Source: Bacillota bacterium
Lineage (GTDB): Bacteria > Bacillota > UBA994
Assembly (NCBI GenBank): GCA_018725275.1
Contig: QLUC01000029.1
Coordinates: 1 to 16,091 of the forward strand
Direction: 5' to 3'
DNA length: 16,091 nt
Under the pieces are notes generated by a model. It was not told the origin of the DNA and searched no databases. It worked only from the letters and a program-made list of their open reading frames with translations. The translations under genes and the position numbers were made by a program. Positions 7,175-14,963 of the stretch are shown here, piece by piece. The stretch's first letter is position 1. Every line of letters begins with the position of its first letter.

Positions 7175-7744
7175 GTGAAATTGCTGGTGGGTCTAGGTAA
7201 CCCGGGCAAGGAATATATAGATACTCGTCACAATGCCGGTTTCGCCGTGATAGCCGCTCTCGCCTCTCGTTATGGCATTAAAGTGACCCAGGCAAGGCAT
7301 TCCTCCTTATTGGGTCGCGGCAAGATAGCCGGCTGTGATGTTTGTTTACAACAGCCATTGACCTACATGAACCTGAGCGGGCCGGCCGTCAAATCGGCAC
7401 TGCAAGCTCTTAACCTATCTCCGGCCGACCTACTAGTGATTAGCGATGACTTAGATTTGCCACTCGGCAGGTTGCGCATTAGGGGGAGTGGCGGTAGTGG
7501 TGGGCACAAGGGCTTAAAGAGCATCACGCAGTGCCTAGCCACCGATGCTTTCCCGCGGCTGCGGTTCGGCATAGGCAGACCAAGAGAGAAAATAGCGGTG
7601 GAGGACTACGTGCTTTCGCGGTGGGACGGCGAGGAAAGGTCTCTTCTCGGCGCTTCGCTGGAGCGCGCGGTATTAGCAATCGAGGCTGTTGTCCTCTATG
7701 GCGTGGATGAGGCCGCCAATCTTCACAATGGTGAACCTGAATAG
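7175..7744 (+). CDS. pth: Peptidyl-tRNA hydrolase
   Basis: Pth cleaves peptidyl-tRNAs that fall off stalled ribosomes and recycles the tRNA. With GTG 7175 as start the 189-residue product begins MKLLVGLGNPGKEY, the standard family N-terminus. The catalytic His19 lies in TRHNAGF, Asn66 in TYMNLSG, the conserved Asp in SDDLDLPLG (91-92), and the tRNA-binding glycine-rich loop GGSGGHKGL at 106-114. AGGTGG at 7164-7169 fits this start; TTG or GTG codons further upstream (7151, 7157, 7166) would add residues not seen in the family. Its start is 30 bases after prs with no terminator, so they are probably cotranscribed. RqcP, another peptidyl-tRNA factor, is encoded in the same block. Confidence 0.95.
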   Translation: MKLLVGLGNPGKEYIDTRHNAGFAVIAALASRYGIKVTQARHSSLLGRGKIAGCDVCLQQPLTYMNLSGPAVKSALQALNLSPADLLVISDDLDLPLGRLRIRGSGGSGGHKGLKSITQCLATDAFPRLRFGIGRPREKIAVEDYVLSRWDGEERSLLGASLERAVLAIEAVVLYGVDEAANLHNGEPE

Positions 7745-7806
7745 CCGGACTATGGATGCAGAATACTACTGGCGAGGTGCTTCTGTAGCCCATAGCGAAA
7801 GGAACG

Positions 7807-7974
7807 GTGAGCCTTATCGAGGTGCGCATCGTTTGCGATTCTTGTCGCCAGGTATTCAGCCAAGAGAACGCCAAGAGGGCGGAGGAGCAGCCGGGCATTT
7901 TGGTTACTTGGAGTGACCTCTGCCCAGACTGCCGAGGGGTACTCTGCCGGGACATTAGATGCAGCCCTAGCTAG
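7807..7974 (+). CDS. Small two-CXXC zinc-ribbon protein, Fin (YabK)-like
   Basis: A 55-residue open frame bounded upstream by TAG at 7786 and ending in TAG at 7972-7974. It encodes VRIVCDSCRQVFS near the N-terminus and SDLCPDCRGVL toward the C-terminus, two CXXC knuckles that should hold one zinc ion. In B. subtilis and many clostridia the gene between pth and mfd is fin (yabK), an anti-sigma-F zinc protein whose ends look alike: a CxxC after a short strand and a C-terminal LCxDC. Here the middle (the usual LTxEER helix) is replaced by only about 20 residues, so the protein is shorter than typical Fin (about 75). The start is GTG 7807 behind AAAGGA with tight spacing; GTG 7822 is an alternative with no ribosome site. 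The stop lies in the terminator stem. Existence is likely; Fin identity rests on position and cysteines and may be divergent or decaying. Confidence 0.65.
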   Translation: MSLIEVRIVCDSCRQVFSQENAKRAEEQPGILVTWSDLCPDCRGVLCRDIRCSPS

Positions 7975-7989
7975 TGTAGCTAGGGTTTT
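7965..7989 (+). terminator. Rho-independent terminator before mfd
   Basis: A perfect 9-bp stem CCCTAGCTA (7965-7973) / TAGCTAGGG (7977-7985) with loop GTG is followed by TTTT. It contains the stop codon of the small zinc protein and separates that gene from mfd. Confidence 0.8.
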
Positions 7990-8048
7990 GGTGTCGCCTT
8001 GGCGAAAGTGGTTCTGGCCACAATGGGTAAGGTGCTGGAGGTGTTGTC

Positions 8049-11000
8049 TTGCAAAAAATAACAGAAGCATATCTACAAAGCGATAGTTGGTACGAGATCA
8101 AGCGAGCGGTAGACAACGGGCAAGAACACATCTACATGAGTGGCGCGACCATGGTCGGTAAGGCCCTGCTACTAGCCCTTGTCCAAAAGCAATGGAATTG
8201 GCCAATGTTAGTGGTCGCCTCTTCGACCGCGCATGCCGGGCAGTGGATGGTACAGCTGCAGAGCATGTTCGGCGAGGAAGAGGTGGCGTATTTTCCACCT
8301 GAAGAGGTGCTACTGTATGGGGTCTTAGCTCAAGGACCAGAACTTTCCGGGCAAAGGTTGGCGCTCATGGCATCTTTGGTCGCGGGGAAGGTCCCGAAAG
8401 CGATTGTCACCACTTGGGATGCCTTGTTGATTCGCATGGTCCCGCCAGTCGTTTTTAAGGAGCACACCTTGCGCCTGGCGGAAGGGCAAGCACTTAAACT
8501 GGCGGACTTTGTCTTGATGCTCCACACTGCGGGCTACGAGAGAGTGGAGCTAGTAGAATCAATGGGGCAGTTTGCGGTGCGCGGCGGTTTGGTGGATGTC
8601 TTCCCCTTGGTCGCCGAGGAGCCCGTGCGCATTGAATTTTTTGGGGACGACATCGACAGCCTGCGTTCCTATGATCTGACCACACAGAGGTCCATCTCTC
8701 GCCAAAAAAGCGTCTTGGTGCCACCGGCCCGGGAAGCTTTCTGGCCGGAGAAGGCTGCCGGTCCCGGGGTCGAACGCTTGACGCAAATACTTGAAAACAT
8801 AGTGCGCAGGCTAGAGCCGGAGCGCGGCGTAATGCTCAGGAAAAATATCGGTCATGACTTAGAGAGGCTTAAGGAAGGGCATTTGTTCCCCGGCCGCGGC
8901 AAGTACCTGTCGTTTTTTATCGAGCACTGTGCCACGCTCCTTGACTACCTGCCGACAGAGACCTTGGCCATCTTAGATGAGCCGAGCCGCCTCTTGGAAA
9001 AGGCCGAAGGATGTCAAAAGGACTTAGAGGAGCAGTACAAGGCCCTCCTCATCGCCGGTCAATTACTGCCCACCCAGCACCGGGTTTTCAGTAGCGATAC
9101 GGAAGTAATGGCCAGACTAGAGAAATTCCGCACCTTCATGATGGCCACTTTGCCCAAGCGACCCGCTCGGTTACGGGTAGATGGCCAAGTTACCGTTCTA
9201 CAAAAGGCGATCCCCAACTATTTTGGGCAACTGTCCTTGCTCAGCAAGGATGTAAAAAGATTAGCCGCTTCCGGATACCGCATTCTGGCCGTGGCGCCCA
9301 CCGCCAATCGTCAAGCAGAAATAATAAACGCCCTGCAGGCAGAGGACATAGCCGCACAACCATGGAGTATCGACGCAGAGTTACCTCCCCCGGGGACTTT
9401 TTCAGTAGTGGTAGGGACGCTGACGGAGGGAGTGGAGCTCCCCGAAATAAAATTATATCTCTTGGCTGAGGACAACTTGTCCGGCAAGTCTAAGCTGCGT
9501 AAGCGGCGGCCGGTGAGGGCGGCAGGAGAAGGAGCCCGCCTCACCTCGCACCGCGACCTCGCCGTGGGAGACTTTGTAGTTCACTTGCACCATGGCATCG
9601 GCAAGTACATAGGCGTGCGCACTATGGAAATTGCGGGCACACAGCGCGATTATATTGAGATCCATTACAATGCTGCAGACAAACTCTATGTGCCAGCCGA
9701 CCAGTTGCACTTAGTGCAGAAGTATGTGGGGGGCGAGGGTAAGGAGCCAAAGCTACATGCCCTTGGCGGAACTGACTGGGCGAAGACTCGGGCTAAGGTG
9801 CGGGAATCAGTAGAGAAGATGGCAGAAGAACTTTTGGCGCTATACGCCAAGCGCGCCTCTCTAGTGGGGTATGCCGCGGGTCCCGATAAACCTTGGCAGC
9901 TAGAGATGGAAGGCAATTTTGCCTATGTGGAAACTGCGGATCAACTGCGAAGCATAGAGGAAGTTAAGAAAGATATGGAATCACCAGAGGTCATGGAGCG
10001 TCTCCTCTGCGGAGATGTTGGCTATGGCAAGACTGAAGTTGCCGTGCGGGCCGCCTTTAAGGCGGTCATGGAAGGCAAGCAGGTGGCGGTGTTAGTGCCG
10101 ACAACCATCTTGGCTCAGCAGCACTATCATACTTTTCGGGAGCGTTTTGCCGGGTTTCCCATTGAGGTGGCGCTGTTAAATCGTTTCCGCAGCGCAGAAG
10201 ATAATCGTGAGACCGCTAAGAGAATTAGCGCCGGAATTGTGGACGTGGCCATCGGTACCCATCGTCTGTTTAACGCGGATGTGCGGTTCAAAGACCTCGG
10301 CCTATTGGTTATCGACGAAGAACAGCGTTTCGGTGTGCAACATAAAGAGAAAATAAAAATGGTCAGGCACAATGTCGATGTCCTGTCGCTCTCGGCGACC
10401 CCTATCCCGCGCACCCTGCACATGGCCATGGTCGGCCTGCGCGATGTCAGCGTCATCGAAACCCCGCCCGAGGACCGCTACCCGGTGCAGACCTACGTAA
10501 TTGAGCACGATAGTTATGCCATCAAGCATGCCATTCTGCGCGAGATCGAGCGCGGTGGCCAAGTCTACTATGTGCATAACCGCGTGCGGACCATAAAATC
10601 GGTGGCTTCTTACCTGCAAGTCCTCCTGCCTGAGGCGCGCATTGCGGTGGGGCATGGGCAGATGGCAGAGGAGACTCTCGAGAGGATATTTCTTGATTTT
10701 CTCGAGGGGGAGTATGACATCCTCCTCAGCACCACCATTGTCGAATCTGGCTTAGACATAGCCAATGTGAACACCATTGTTGTCGAAGACGCCGACAAAT
10801 TAGGGTTAGCCCAGCTATACCAACTTAGAGGCAGGGTCGGGCGTTCCAACCGTGTTGGCTACGCCTACTTCACTTACCGGCCGGACAAGACATTGACCGA
10901 GGTTGCCGAGAAGCGACTTAGCGCCTTGCGCGAATTTACCCAGCTGGGTGCTGGGTTTAAAATCGCCTTGCGCGACCTTGAGATTCGTGGCGCAGGGAAT

Positions 11001-11561
11001 ATTCTTGGACCCGAGCAGCATGGGTTCGTGGCCTCGGTAGGGTTTGACCTTTACTGCCAGCTCCTCGAGGAGGCCGTGCGGACCTTAAAGGGCGAAAAAG
11101 TGGCCAAGCCCATAGAGTGCGAGATTAAACTGCCCGTTGATGCCTACTTCCCCAGTCGCTATATTCGTGATTCACAACAGAAGGTAGAAATGTATAAGAA
11201 AGCCGCCTCTGCTCGGCACGAAGCCGAAATCATAGACATTCTCGATGAGCTAGTCGACCGTTACGGAGATTTGCCGGAGCCAGTCGAAAACCTGCTCTTG
11301 ATTGCGCGCCTTAAGATTTTGGCCGGCAAGCTAGGTTGCACCTTAGTCACCACCACCGACAAAGGAATGTTACTCAAGCTAGATGCTGAGGCCGCACTAG
11401 ACCCGGCTGTGTTTAGCGCCGTGCATCGGCAGTTCCATGAGTTGGGCATCCAAAATCACAAGGGATATGCGCTGACCTTTCGGAGCGAGGGGCGTAGTCT
11501 CATGCAGAGCGTCACTCGCTTAATCGAGGCACTGCGATTGCTAATTGTAAAGGAGAAGTGA
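8049..11561 (+). CDS. mfd: Transcription-repair coupling factor
   Basis: Mfd removes RNA polymerase stalled at DNA lesions and recruits UvrA for nucleotide excision repair. The 1170-residue length is typical. The UvrB-homology region occupies roughly the first 300 residues (FAVRGGLVDVFPL near 174-186). The RNA-polymerase-interacting CarD-like domain is at about 503-565 (GDFVVHLHHGIGKYIGV). The translocase motor follows: Walker A GDVGYGKTE (655-663), Walker B DEEQ (756-759), SATPIPRTLHMAM, and the motif VI arginine finger QLRGRVGRS (925-933). The C-terminal D7 autoinhibitory region starts about 1010. The start is TTG 8049 behind GGAGGTG at 8037-8043; residues just after it (ITEAYLQSDSWYEI) look normal for the family. 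No convincing promoter was found in the 59 bases after the upstream terminator. Confidence 0.97.
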   Translation: MQKITEAYLQSDSWYEIKRAVDNGQEHIYMSGATMVGKALLLALVQKQWNWPMLVVASSTAHAGQWMVQLQSMFGEEEVAYFPPEEVLLYGVLAQGPELSGQRLALMASLVAGKVPKAIVTTWDALLIRMVPPVVFKEHTLRLAEGQALKLADFVLMLHTAGYERVELVESMGQFAVRGGLVDVFPLVAEEPVRIEFFGDDIDSLRSYDLTTQRSISRQKSVLVPPAREAFWPEKAAGPGVERLTQILENIVRRLEPERGVMLRKNIGHDLERLKEGHLFPGRGKYLSFFIEHCATLLDYLPTETLAILDEPSRLLEKAEGCQKDLEEQYKALLIAGQLLPTQHRVFSSDTEVMARLEKFRTFMMATLPKRPARLRVDGQVTVLQKAIPNYFGQLSLLSKDVKRLAASGYRILAVAPTANRQAEIINALQAEDIAAQPWSIDAELPPPGTFSVVVGTLTEGVELPEIKLYLLAEDNLSGKSKLRKRRPVRAAGEGARLTSHRDLAVGDFVVHLHHGIGKYIGVRTMEIAGTQRDYIEIHYNAADKLYVPADQLHLVQKYVGGEGKEPKLHALGGTDWAKTRAKVRESVEKMAEELLALYAKRASLVGYAAGPDKPWQLEMEGNFAYVETADQLRSIEEVKKDMESPEVMERLLCGDVGYGKTEVAVRAAFKAVMEGKQVAVLVPTTILAQQHYHTFRERFAGFPIEVALLNRFRSAEDNRETAKRISAGIVDVAIGTHRLFNADVRFKDLGLLVIDEEQRFGVQHKEKIKMVRHNVDVLSLSATPIPRTLHMAMVGLRDVSVIETPPEDRYPVQTYVIEHDSYAIKHAILREIERGGQVYYVHNRVRTIKSVASYLQVLLPEARIAVGHGQMAEETLERIFLDFLEGEYDILLSTTIVESGLDIANVNTIVVEDADKLGLAQLYQLRGRVGRSNRVGYAYFTYRPDKTLTEVAEKRLSALREFTQLGAGFKIALRDLEIRGAGNILGPEQHGFVASVGFDLYCQLLEEAVRTLKGEKVAKPIECEIKLPVDAYFPSRYIRDSQQKVEMYKKAASARHEAEIIDILDELVDRYGDLPEPVENLLLIARLKILAGKLGCTLVTTTDKGMLLKLDAEAALDPAVFSAVHRQFHELGIQNHKGYALTFRSEGRSLMQSVTRLIEALRLLIVKEK

Positions 11562-11564
11562 GTA

Positions 11565-12530
11565 GTGGCCAAGCTGAGCAGGTCAAGGATTAAGCTCTTG
11601 GGAATTCTAGCTGCCGTCATAGTATTAGTAGTATTGGTAGCACTTCTCTTGCCACAGTTTTATGTGGCTTTTGCCGGAGGGTTTATTTCGCGGGGGGAGC
11701 TAGTTGTCAGGCAGCGACATGTGCAGTTCGCCTATGAGTTGCAACTGCGGGGGAGAAGCCCGGTTGACCCCGATTTTGCGCGCAAGATGCAAAAAGAGAT
11801 CCTTCTACAGATGATTGCGGAACGCTTGCTGATGCAGGAGGCCAAACAAGAGCTCCTGCCCTCCCGCGAAGAGCAACAAGCCTATGTCCAGGATGTGGTC
11901 TCTTTTATCACCAGGGAGTTCTTTGGTGGGAGTAGCGAGGCCTTAGGAGCGCGGCTCGCCAAGGCCTCACTGACACTCGCAGAACTTGACCGGTACCTCG
12001 CAGAAACCTTGGTTGTCTATAAACTGCGCGAGGCGAGGCTCAAAGAAATTGTCATCACCGAGGCAGAGATAAAAGCTCATTTTGACGCCAGAAGAGCAGA
12101 ATACAACTTACCGGAGATGATCAGGCTGCGGCATATTGTGGTCAAAGAGCGTCCTCTCGCCGAAAATATTTGGCGACAACTGCAACGGGGGAGCGACTTC
12201 GTTGCATTGGCCCAGGAGCACACGGTGGACATTGTTTCTCGTCCTCTTGGGGGAGATTTGAACTGGCGCCGGCGCGGCGAGTTTGCCGAGGCCTTTGAGG
12301 TCGCCGCGTGGAGCCTCGCCACGGTAGGCAGCATCAGCCCGGTCGTCAAAACGGATATGGGTTACCATGTCATCAAGCTAGAGGGAAAGCTGCCTCCGCG
12401 CGAGCGCTCTTTAGTTGAAGTGCAAGATGCCGTGCGCGCGCGTTTGCTAGAGGAGCGCGAAGCAGCTCTCTGGGAAGCTTATGTGAGCGAGCTAAGGCGA
12501 CAGGTCCTTGTTCTCGTTTTTCTGAGGTAA
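11565..12530 (+). CDS. Membrane-anchored parvulin-type peptidyl-prolyl isomerase (SurA/PrsA-like)
   Basis: A 321-residue extracytoplasmic folding factor. Residues 9-30 form one hydrophobic helix after a basic start (AKLSRSRIK), giving an N-in signal anchor. There is no lipobox cysteine, unlike the lipoprotein PrsA of Bacillus. Residues 45-180 are a SurA-like helical chaperone region (FARKMQKEILLQMIAERLLM). Residues about 184-272 are a PPIC parvulin domain: RLRHIVVKE, GSDFVALAQEHT, GGDLNW, FEVAAWSL and MGYHVIKLEGK. It probably isomerises Xaa-Pro bonds in exported proteins; some parvulin domains are inactive and this cannot be settled here. The start is GTG 11565, three bases after the mfd stop, with AAAGGAG before it, so it is coupled to mfd. 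The last residues (RRQVLVLVFLR) run into the spoVT deletion zone and might be altered by it. Confidence 0.88.
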   Translation: MAKLSRSRIKLLGILAAVIVLVVLVALLLPQFYVAFAGGFISRGELVVRQRHVQFAYELQLRGRSPVDPDFARKMQKEILLQMIAERLLMQEAKQELLPSREEQQAYVQDVVSFITREFFGGSSEALGARLAKASLTLAELDRYLAETLVVYKLREARLKEIVITEAEIKAHFDARRAEYNLPEMIRLRHIVVKERPLAENIWRQLQRGSDFVALAQEHTVDIVSRPLGGDLNWRRRGEFAEAFEVAAWSLATVGSISPVVKTDMGYHVIKLEGKLPPRERSLVEVQDAVRARLLEEREAALWEAYVSELRRQVLVLVFLR

Positions 12531-12580
12531 AAAAAGAGCATAAAAGGCCGCGCTGTGCCAGATACTAGGTAATGGAATAG

Positions 12581-12736
12581 CACATCCAAGTAATCGCCCC
12601 CATCATTGCCGATGGCCAGCCAATAGGAACAGTGGTGCTCTGCTCGCGCGAGCCTCGGGCAACTATGGGTGAGATAGAGAACAAGTTGGTCGATACCGCC
12701 GCTGTTTTTCTCGCTAAGCAGATGCAGGACGGGTAG
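12581..12736 (+). pseudogene. spoVT: C-terminal remnant of stage V sporulation protein T
   Basis: Between the parvulin gene and mazG an open frame without a start codon reads HIQVIAPIIADGQPIGTVVL, then TMGEIENKLVDTAAVFLAKQ and MQDG, ending in TAG at 12734-12736. This matches the end of the SpoVT GAF domain (B. subtilis: VGPIVANGDPIGAVVIFSK and TMGEVEHKAVETAAGFLARQ). SpoVT, a forespore regulator with an AbrB-type DNA-binding N-terminus, is encoded in exactly this position after mfd in B. subtilis. Here the first two thirds, including the whole AbrB domain, are missing, and TAG codons lie in frame directly upstream (12578 and 12566). Only 50 bases separate the remnant from the parvulin stop, so a deletion is the simplest explanation. 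The remnant cannot act as a DNA-binding regulator. Confidence 0.88.
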
Positions 12737-12742
12737 CAAACA

Positions 12743-12776
12743 GGTAGCGCCGCTTAGGCGCTACCCCTTGGTTTTT
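12743..12776 (+). terminator. Terminator after spoVT remnant
   Basis: A perfect 9-bp stem GGTAGCGCC (12743-12751) / GGCGCTACC (12757-12765) with loop GCTTA is followed by CCTTGG and six T residues. It begins six bases after the remnant's stop, as if it were the original spoVT terminator, and isolates mazG from the mfd operon. The T-run is offset by six bases. Confidence 0.75.
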
Positions 12777-12828
12777 TGGGCAAGTGGTGTTAGTATGAGA
12801 GACATAATATAGTGCTGAAGGTGTTTTG

Positions 12829-14295
12829 ATGCTGTACATAGTGGGGCTAGGCCCCGGCGACCCAGATCTCATCAGCCGTCGCGGCTTTGAGCTATTGTCT
12901 CTCCCTAACTCTCAAGTCGTGCTCCGCACCGGCAAACATCAGGTCGCCACTCTGCTTAGCGCCAGCGGCCTCTTGTTTGCGACCTATGATTACTTGTATG
13001 ACAGTCTGCCTGATTTTGAGCAGGTCTATGCGGCTATAGTGGCCGACATCGCCAGGCGGTACCGGCATAGCGATGTAGTCTATGCTGTGCCCGGCAATCC
13101 CATGGTCGCCGAAAGTACCGTGCAGGAGCTGCTCGCGATGGGAGCACGGCATGGTTGGGAAATAAAGGTCATTTTGTCCCCGAGCAGCCTAGAAGCGGTC
13201 TTTGCCGCGCTCGGCATTGACCCGACCAAGGGGGTAGCCATAGGCGATGCGCTTGACCGCAGCATTAGCATTGACCCTAGCCTCTCGTGGCTGCTGACTC
13301 AGGTGCACAGTCGCCTCGTGGCCGGTGACCTGAAGCTGCGGCTACTTCAGATCTACCCTCCGGAGCACAGGGTCGCAGTGGTGCGCGATGCGGGCAGTGT
13401 AGCTTGCCAGGTCATCCGCCTACCGCTTGCTGAGCTTGACCACCGTGAGTTTACCTCCGTCGACACCGTGTACGTCCCTGCTTGCCGGGAGGCGCGGCAT
13501 ATTGGCCGGGCTATGGAAGAACTAGCACAAGTGATGAATCATTTGCGAGGCCAAGACGGCTGCCCCTGGGATAAGGAGCAGACCCACCTCAGTCTTCGCC
13601 CTTTTCTCATCGAAGAAGCCTATGAGGTTCTCGCCGCTTTGGAGGGAGATGATAAGGCAGAATTAGCTAAAGAACTGGGAGATCTCTTGTTGCAGGTTGT
13701 ATTCCATGCGCAAATCGCCAGGGAGAACGGAGATTTCGACCTCTTTGACTGCATCACCGAATTAGTAGCGAAGCTGGTGCGGCGCCATCCCCATGTGTTC
13801 GGCGATTCTAAGGCCACGACCGCCCATCAAGTGGAGGAAGGCTGGCGTCGCATTAAGCAGGCCGAAAAGGCTACCCAAGGGGAAGGGTATCTAGATTCGA
13901 TTCCAATGAACCTGCCCGCCCTGCAGTTGGCGTACAAGTTCCAGGCGAGAGCCGGGCAGTTAGGGCTAGATTGGCCCAGTATCGCCGGGGTTATCGCTAA
14001 AGTAGATGAAGAAATCGCCGAGCTTAGGCAGGCCATACATGAAAATGACCCTCAGCTTATCGCGGGGGAGCTTGGGGACCTGCTTTTTTCTCTCGTCAAC
14101 CTCAGTCGATTTTTAGAGGTGGAACCGGAAACTGCCTTGCGTGGGTCGATTTACAAATTCAGACAGCGTTGTGCGAGGGTTATCCAGATGGCCGCTTCTT
14201 TGGGAATGGTGACGAATGAATGTAGTCTTGCCGAATTGGACAGCCTATGGGACGAAGCAAAATCCAAAGAAAATACTAAGCGCTACAACCGCTGA
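12829..14295 (+). CDS. mazG: YabN: tetrapyrrole methylase-like domain fused to MazG NTP pyrophosphohydrolase
   Basis: A 488-residue two-domain protein of the YabN type. Residues 1 to about 220 form a tetrapyrrole (corrin/porphyrin) methylase-like fold, opening with LYIVGLGPGDPDLIS and containing YAVPGNPMVAEST. Residues from about 228 are a MazG nucleotide pyrophosphohydrolase that hydrolyses NTPs, including aberrant ones, to NMP and PPi: GQDGCPWDKEQTHLSLRPF, metal-binding EEAYEVL and ELGDLLLQVVFHA, and a second helical repeat with EIAELRQAI and ELGDLLFSLVNLSRF. The methylase substrate is unknown in all homologues I know of. The start is ATG 12829 behind GAAGGTG; TTG 12826 would be too close to that site. 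It follows a terminator, but I could not identify its promoter firmly in 12777-12816. Confidence 0.93.
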   Translation: MLYIVGLGPGDPDLISRRGFELLSLPNSQVVLRTGKHQVATLLSASGLLFATYDYLYDSLPDFEQVYAAIVADIARRYRHSDVVYAVPGNPMVAESTVQELLAMGARHGWEIKVILSPSSLEAVFAALGIDPTKGVAIGDALDRSISIDPSLSWLLTQVHSRLVAGDLKLRLLQIYPPEHRVAVVRDAGSVACQVIRLPLAELDHREFTSVDTVYVPACREARHIGRAMEELAQVMNHLRGQDGCPWDKEQTHLSLRPFLIEEAYEVLAALEGDDKAELAKELGDLLLQVVFHAQIARENGDFDLFDCITELVAKLVRRHPHVFGDSKATTAHQVEEGWRRIKQAEKATQGEGYLDSIPMNLPALQLAYKFQARAGQLGLDWPSIAGVIAKVDEEIAELRQAIHENDPQLIAGELGDLLFSLVNLSRFLEVEPETALRGSIYKFRQRCARVIQMAASLGMVTNECSLAELDSLWDEAKSKENTKRYNR

Positions 14296-14324
14296 GCAGG
14301 AAAATCATGTTGCAGCGGAGAAAA
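14296..14324 (+). promoter_or_regulatory. Possible sigma-H-like promoter of hup
   Basis: GCAGGAAAA (14296-14304), 12 bases, then GGAGAAAA (14317-14324) has the spacing and -35 of a sigma-H promoter, but the -10 reads GAAA instead of GAAT. No better sigma-A promoter was seen in the 67 bases between mazG and hup. Weak. Confidence 0.25.
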
Positions 14325-14362
14325 CCATAAAGACGGTAGTACTATTATGAGGAGGCGTTTTC

Positions 14363-14638
14363 ATGAATAAGTCTCAACTAATCGACGCAGTTAAACAAAA
14401 AACAGATCTTACCAAGAAGGATGTAGAGTTGGTAGTAAGCACGGTCTTTGAAAGCATGGAGGAAGCTCTGATTACGGGCGATAAAGTTGCGATCGCTGGG
14501 TTTGGCACTTTTGCGGTCAGAGAGCGGGCAGAACGTCGCGGACGCAACCCCAAGACCCAGGAGGAGATCGTCGTGCCTAGAGCCAAGGTGCCGGTATTTC
14601 GCCCTTTCAAAACCCTAAAAGAGGCCATCGATAAATAA
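14363..14638 (+). CDS. hup: HU family nucleoid DNA-binding protein
   Basis: A 91-residue HU protein, the small dimeric nucleoid protein that bends and compacts DNA. MNKSQLIDAVKQKTDLTKKD begins the helical dimer body. The HU/IHF signature GFGTFAVRERAERRGRNPKT (about 47-66) forms the DNA-embracing arm, continued by PRAKVPVFRPFKTLKEA. The ATG is 7 bases after TGAGGAGGCG. It lies between mazG and rqcP, a clostridial-type placement (in B. subtilis hbs is elsewhere). A strong terminator follows, so it may be made as its own short transcript. Confidence 0.96.
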   Translation: MNKSQLIDAVKQKTDLTKKDVELVVSTVFESMEEALITGDKVAIAGFGTFAVRERAERRGRNPKTQEEIVVPRAKVPVFRPFKTLKEAIDK

Positions 14639-14658
14639 ACCCTCTCCATACATAATCT

Positions 14659-14685
14659 AAGGCAGGTTGGATAACCTGCCTTTTT
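14659..14685 (+). terminator. Rho-independent terminator after hup
   Basis: A perfect 10-bp stem AAGGCAGGTT (14659-14668) / AACCTGCCTT (14673-14682) with loop GGAT leads into TTTTT. The T-run abuts AGGAG, the ribosome site of rqcP, leaving no room for a promoter between them, so rqcP must depend on readthrough from hup or upstream. Confidence 0.9.
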
Positions 14686-14698
14686 AGGAGTAAGAAGC

Positions 14699-14956
14699 AT
14701 GCGACTAGATAAGTATCTTAAGGTGTCCCGCCTCATTAAAAGGAGGACTCTTGCCAAAGATGTGAGCGACCAAGGCAAAATTGAAGTCAATGGTAAGGTA
14801 GCGAAGCCGAGCCTCATGGTCAAAGTCGGAGACCTCTTGACCTTGCACTTCGGTAGCCGCGTTTTGAAGGCGCGCATTTTGCGCCTCGAACCCTCGGCAC
14901 GCCGCGATGAAGCACAGGAGATGTATGAGATAGTGGAAGAGGCCAAAATTCTTTGA
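14699..14956 (+). CDS. rqcP: RqcP, S4-domain ribosome quality control factor (YabO)
   Basis: An 85-residue S4-domain RNA-binding protein of the Hsp15/YabO family. MRLDKYLKVSRLIKRRTLAK carries the S4 start (RLDKYL plus the basic helix), followed by GKIEVNGKVAKPS and VKVGDLLTLHFG. In B. subtilis RqcP works with RqcH on split 50S subunits carrying peptidyl-tRNA, supporting poly-alanine tailing of stalled chains. The ATG is 8 bases after AGGAG, which directly follows the hup terminator, so expression probably relies on partial readthrough. The end of the gene sits seven bases before the SpoIID-like remnant, so the deletion that truncated that gene stopped close to rqcP without damaging it. Confidence 0.93.
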   Translation: MRLDKYLKVSRLIKRRTLAKDVSDQGKIEVNGKVAKPSLMVKVGDLLTLHFGSRVLKARILRLEPSARRDEAQEMYEIVEEAKIL

Positions 14957-14963
14957 CCGATAA

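Noticed and set aside
7689..7916. 75-codon plus-strand frame over the pth end and the fin region
   Set aside because: It overlaps the C-terminal coding part of pth out of frame, has no ribosome site and no recognisable motifs, while another frame in the same stretch gives the CXXC protein.
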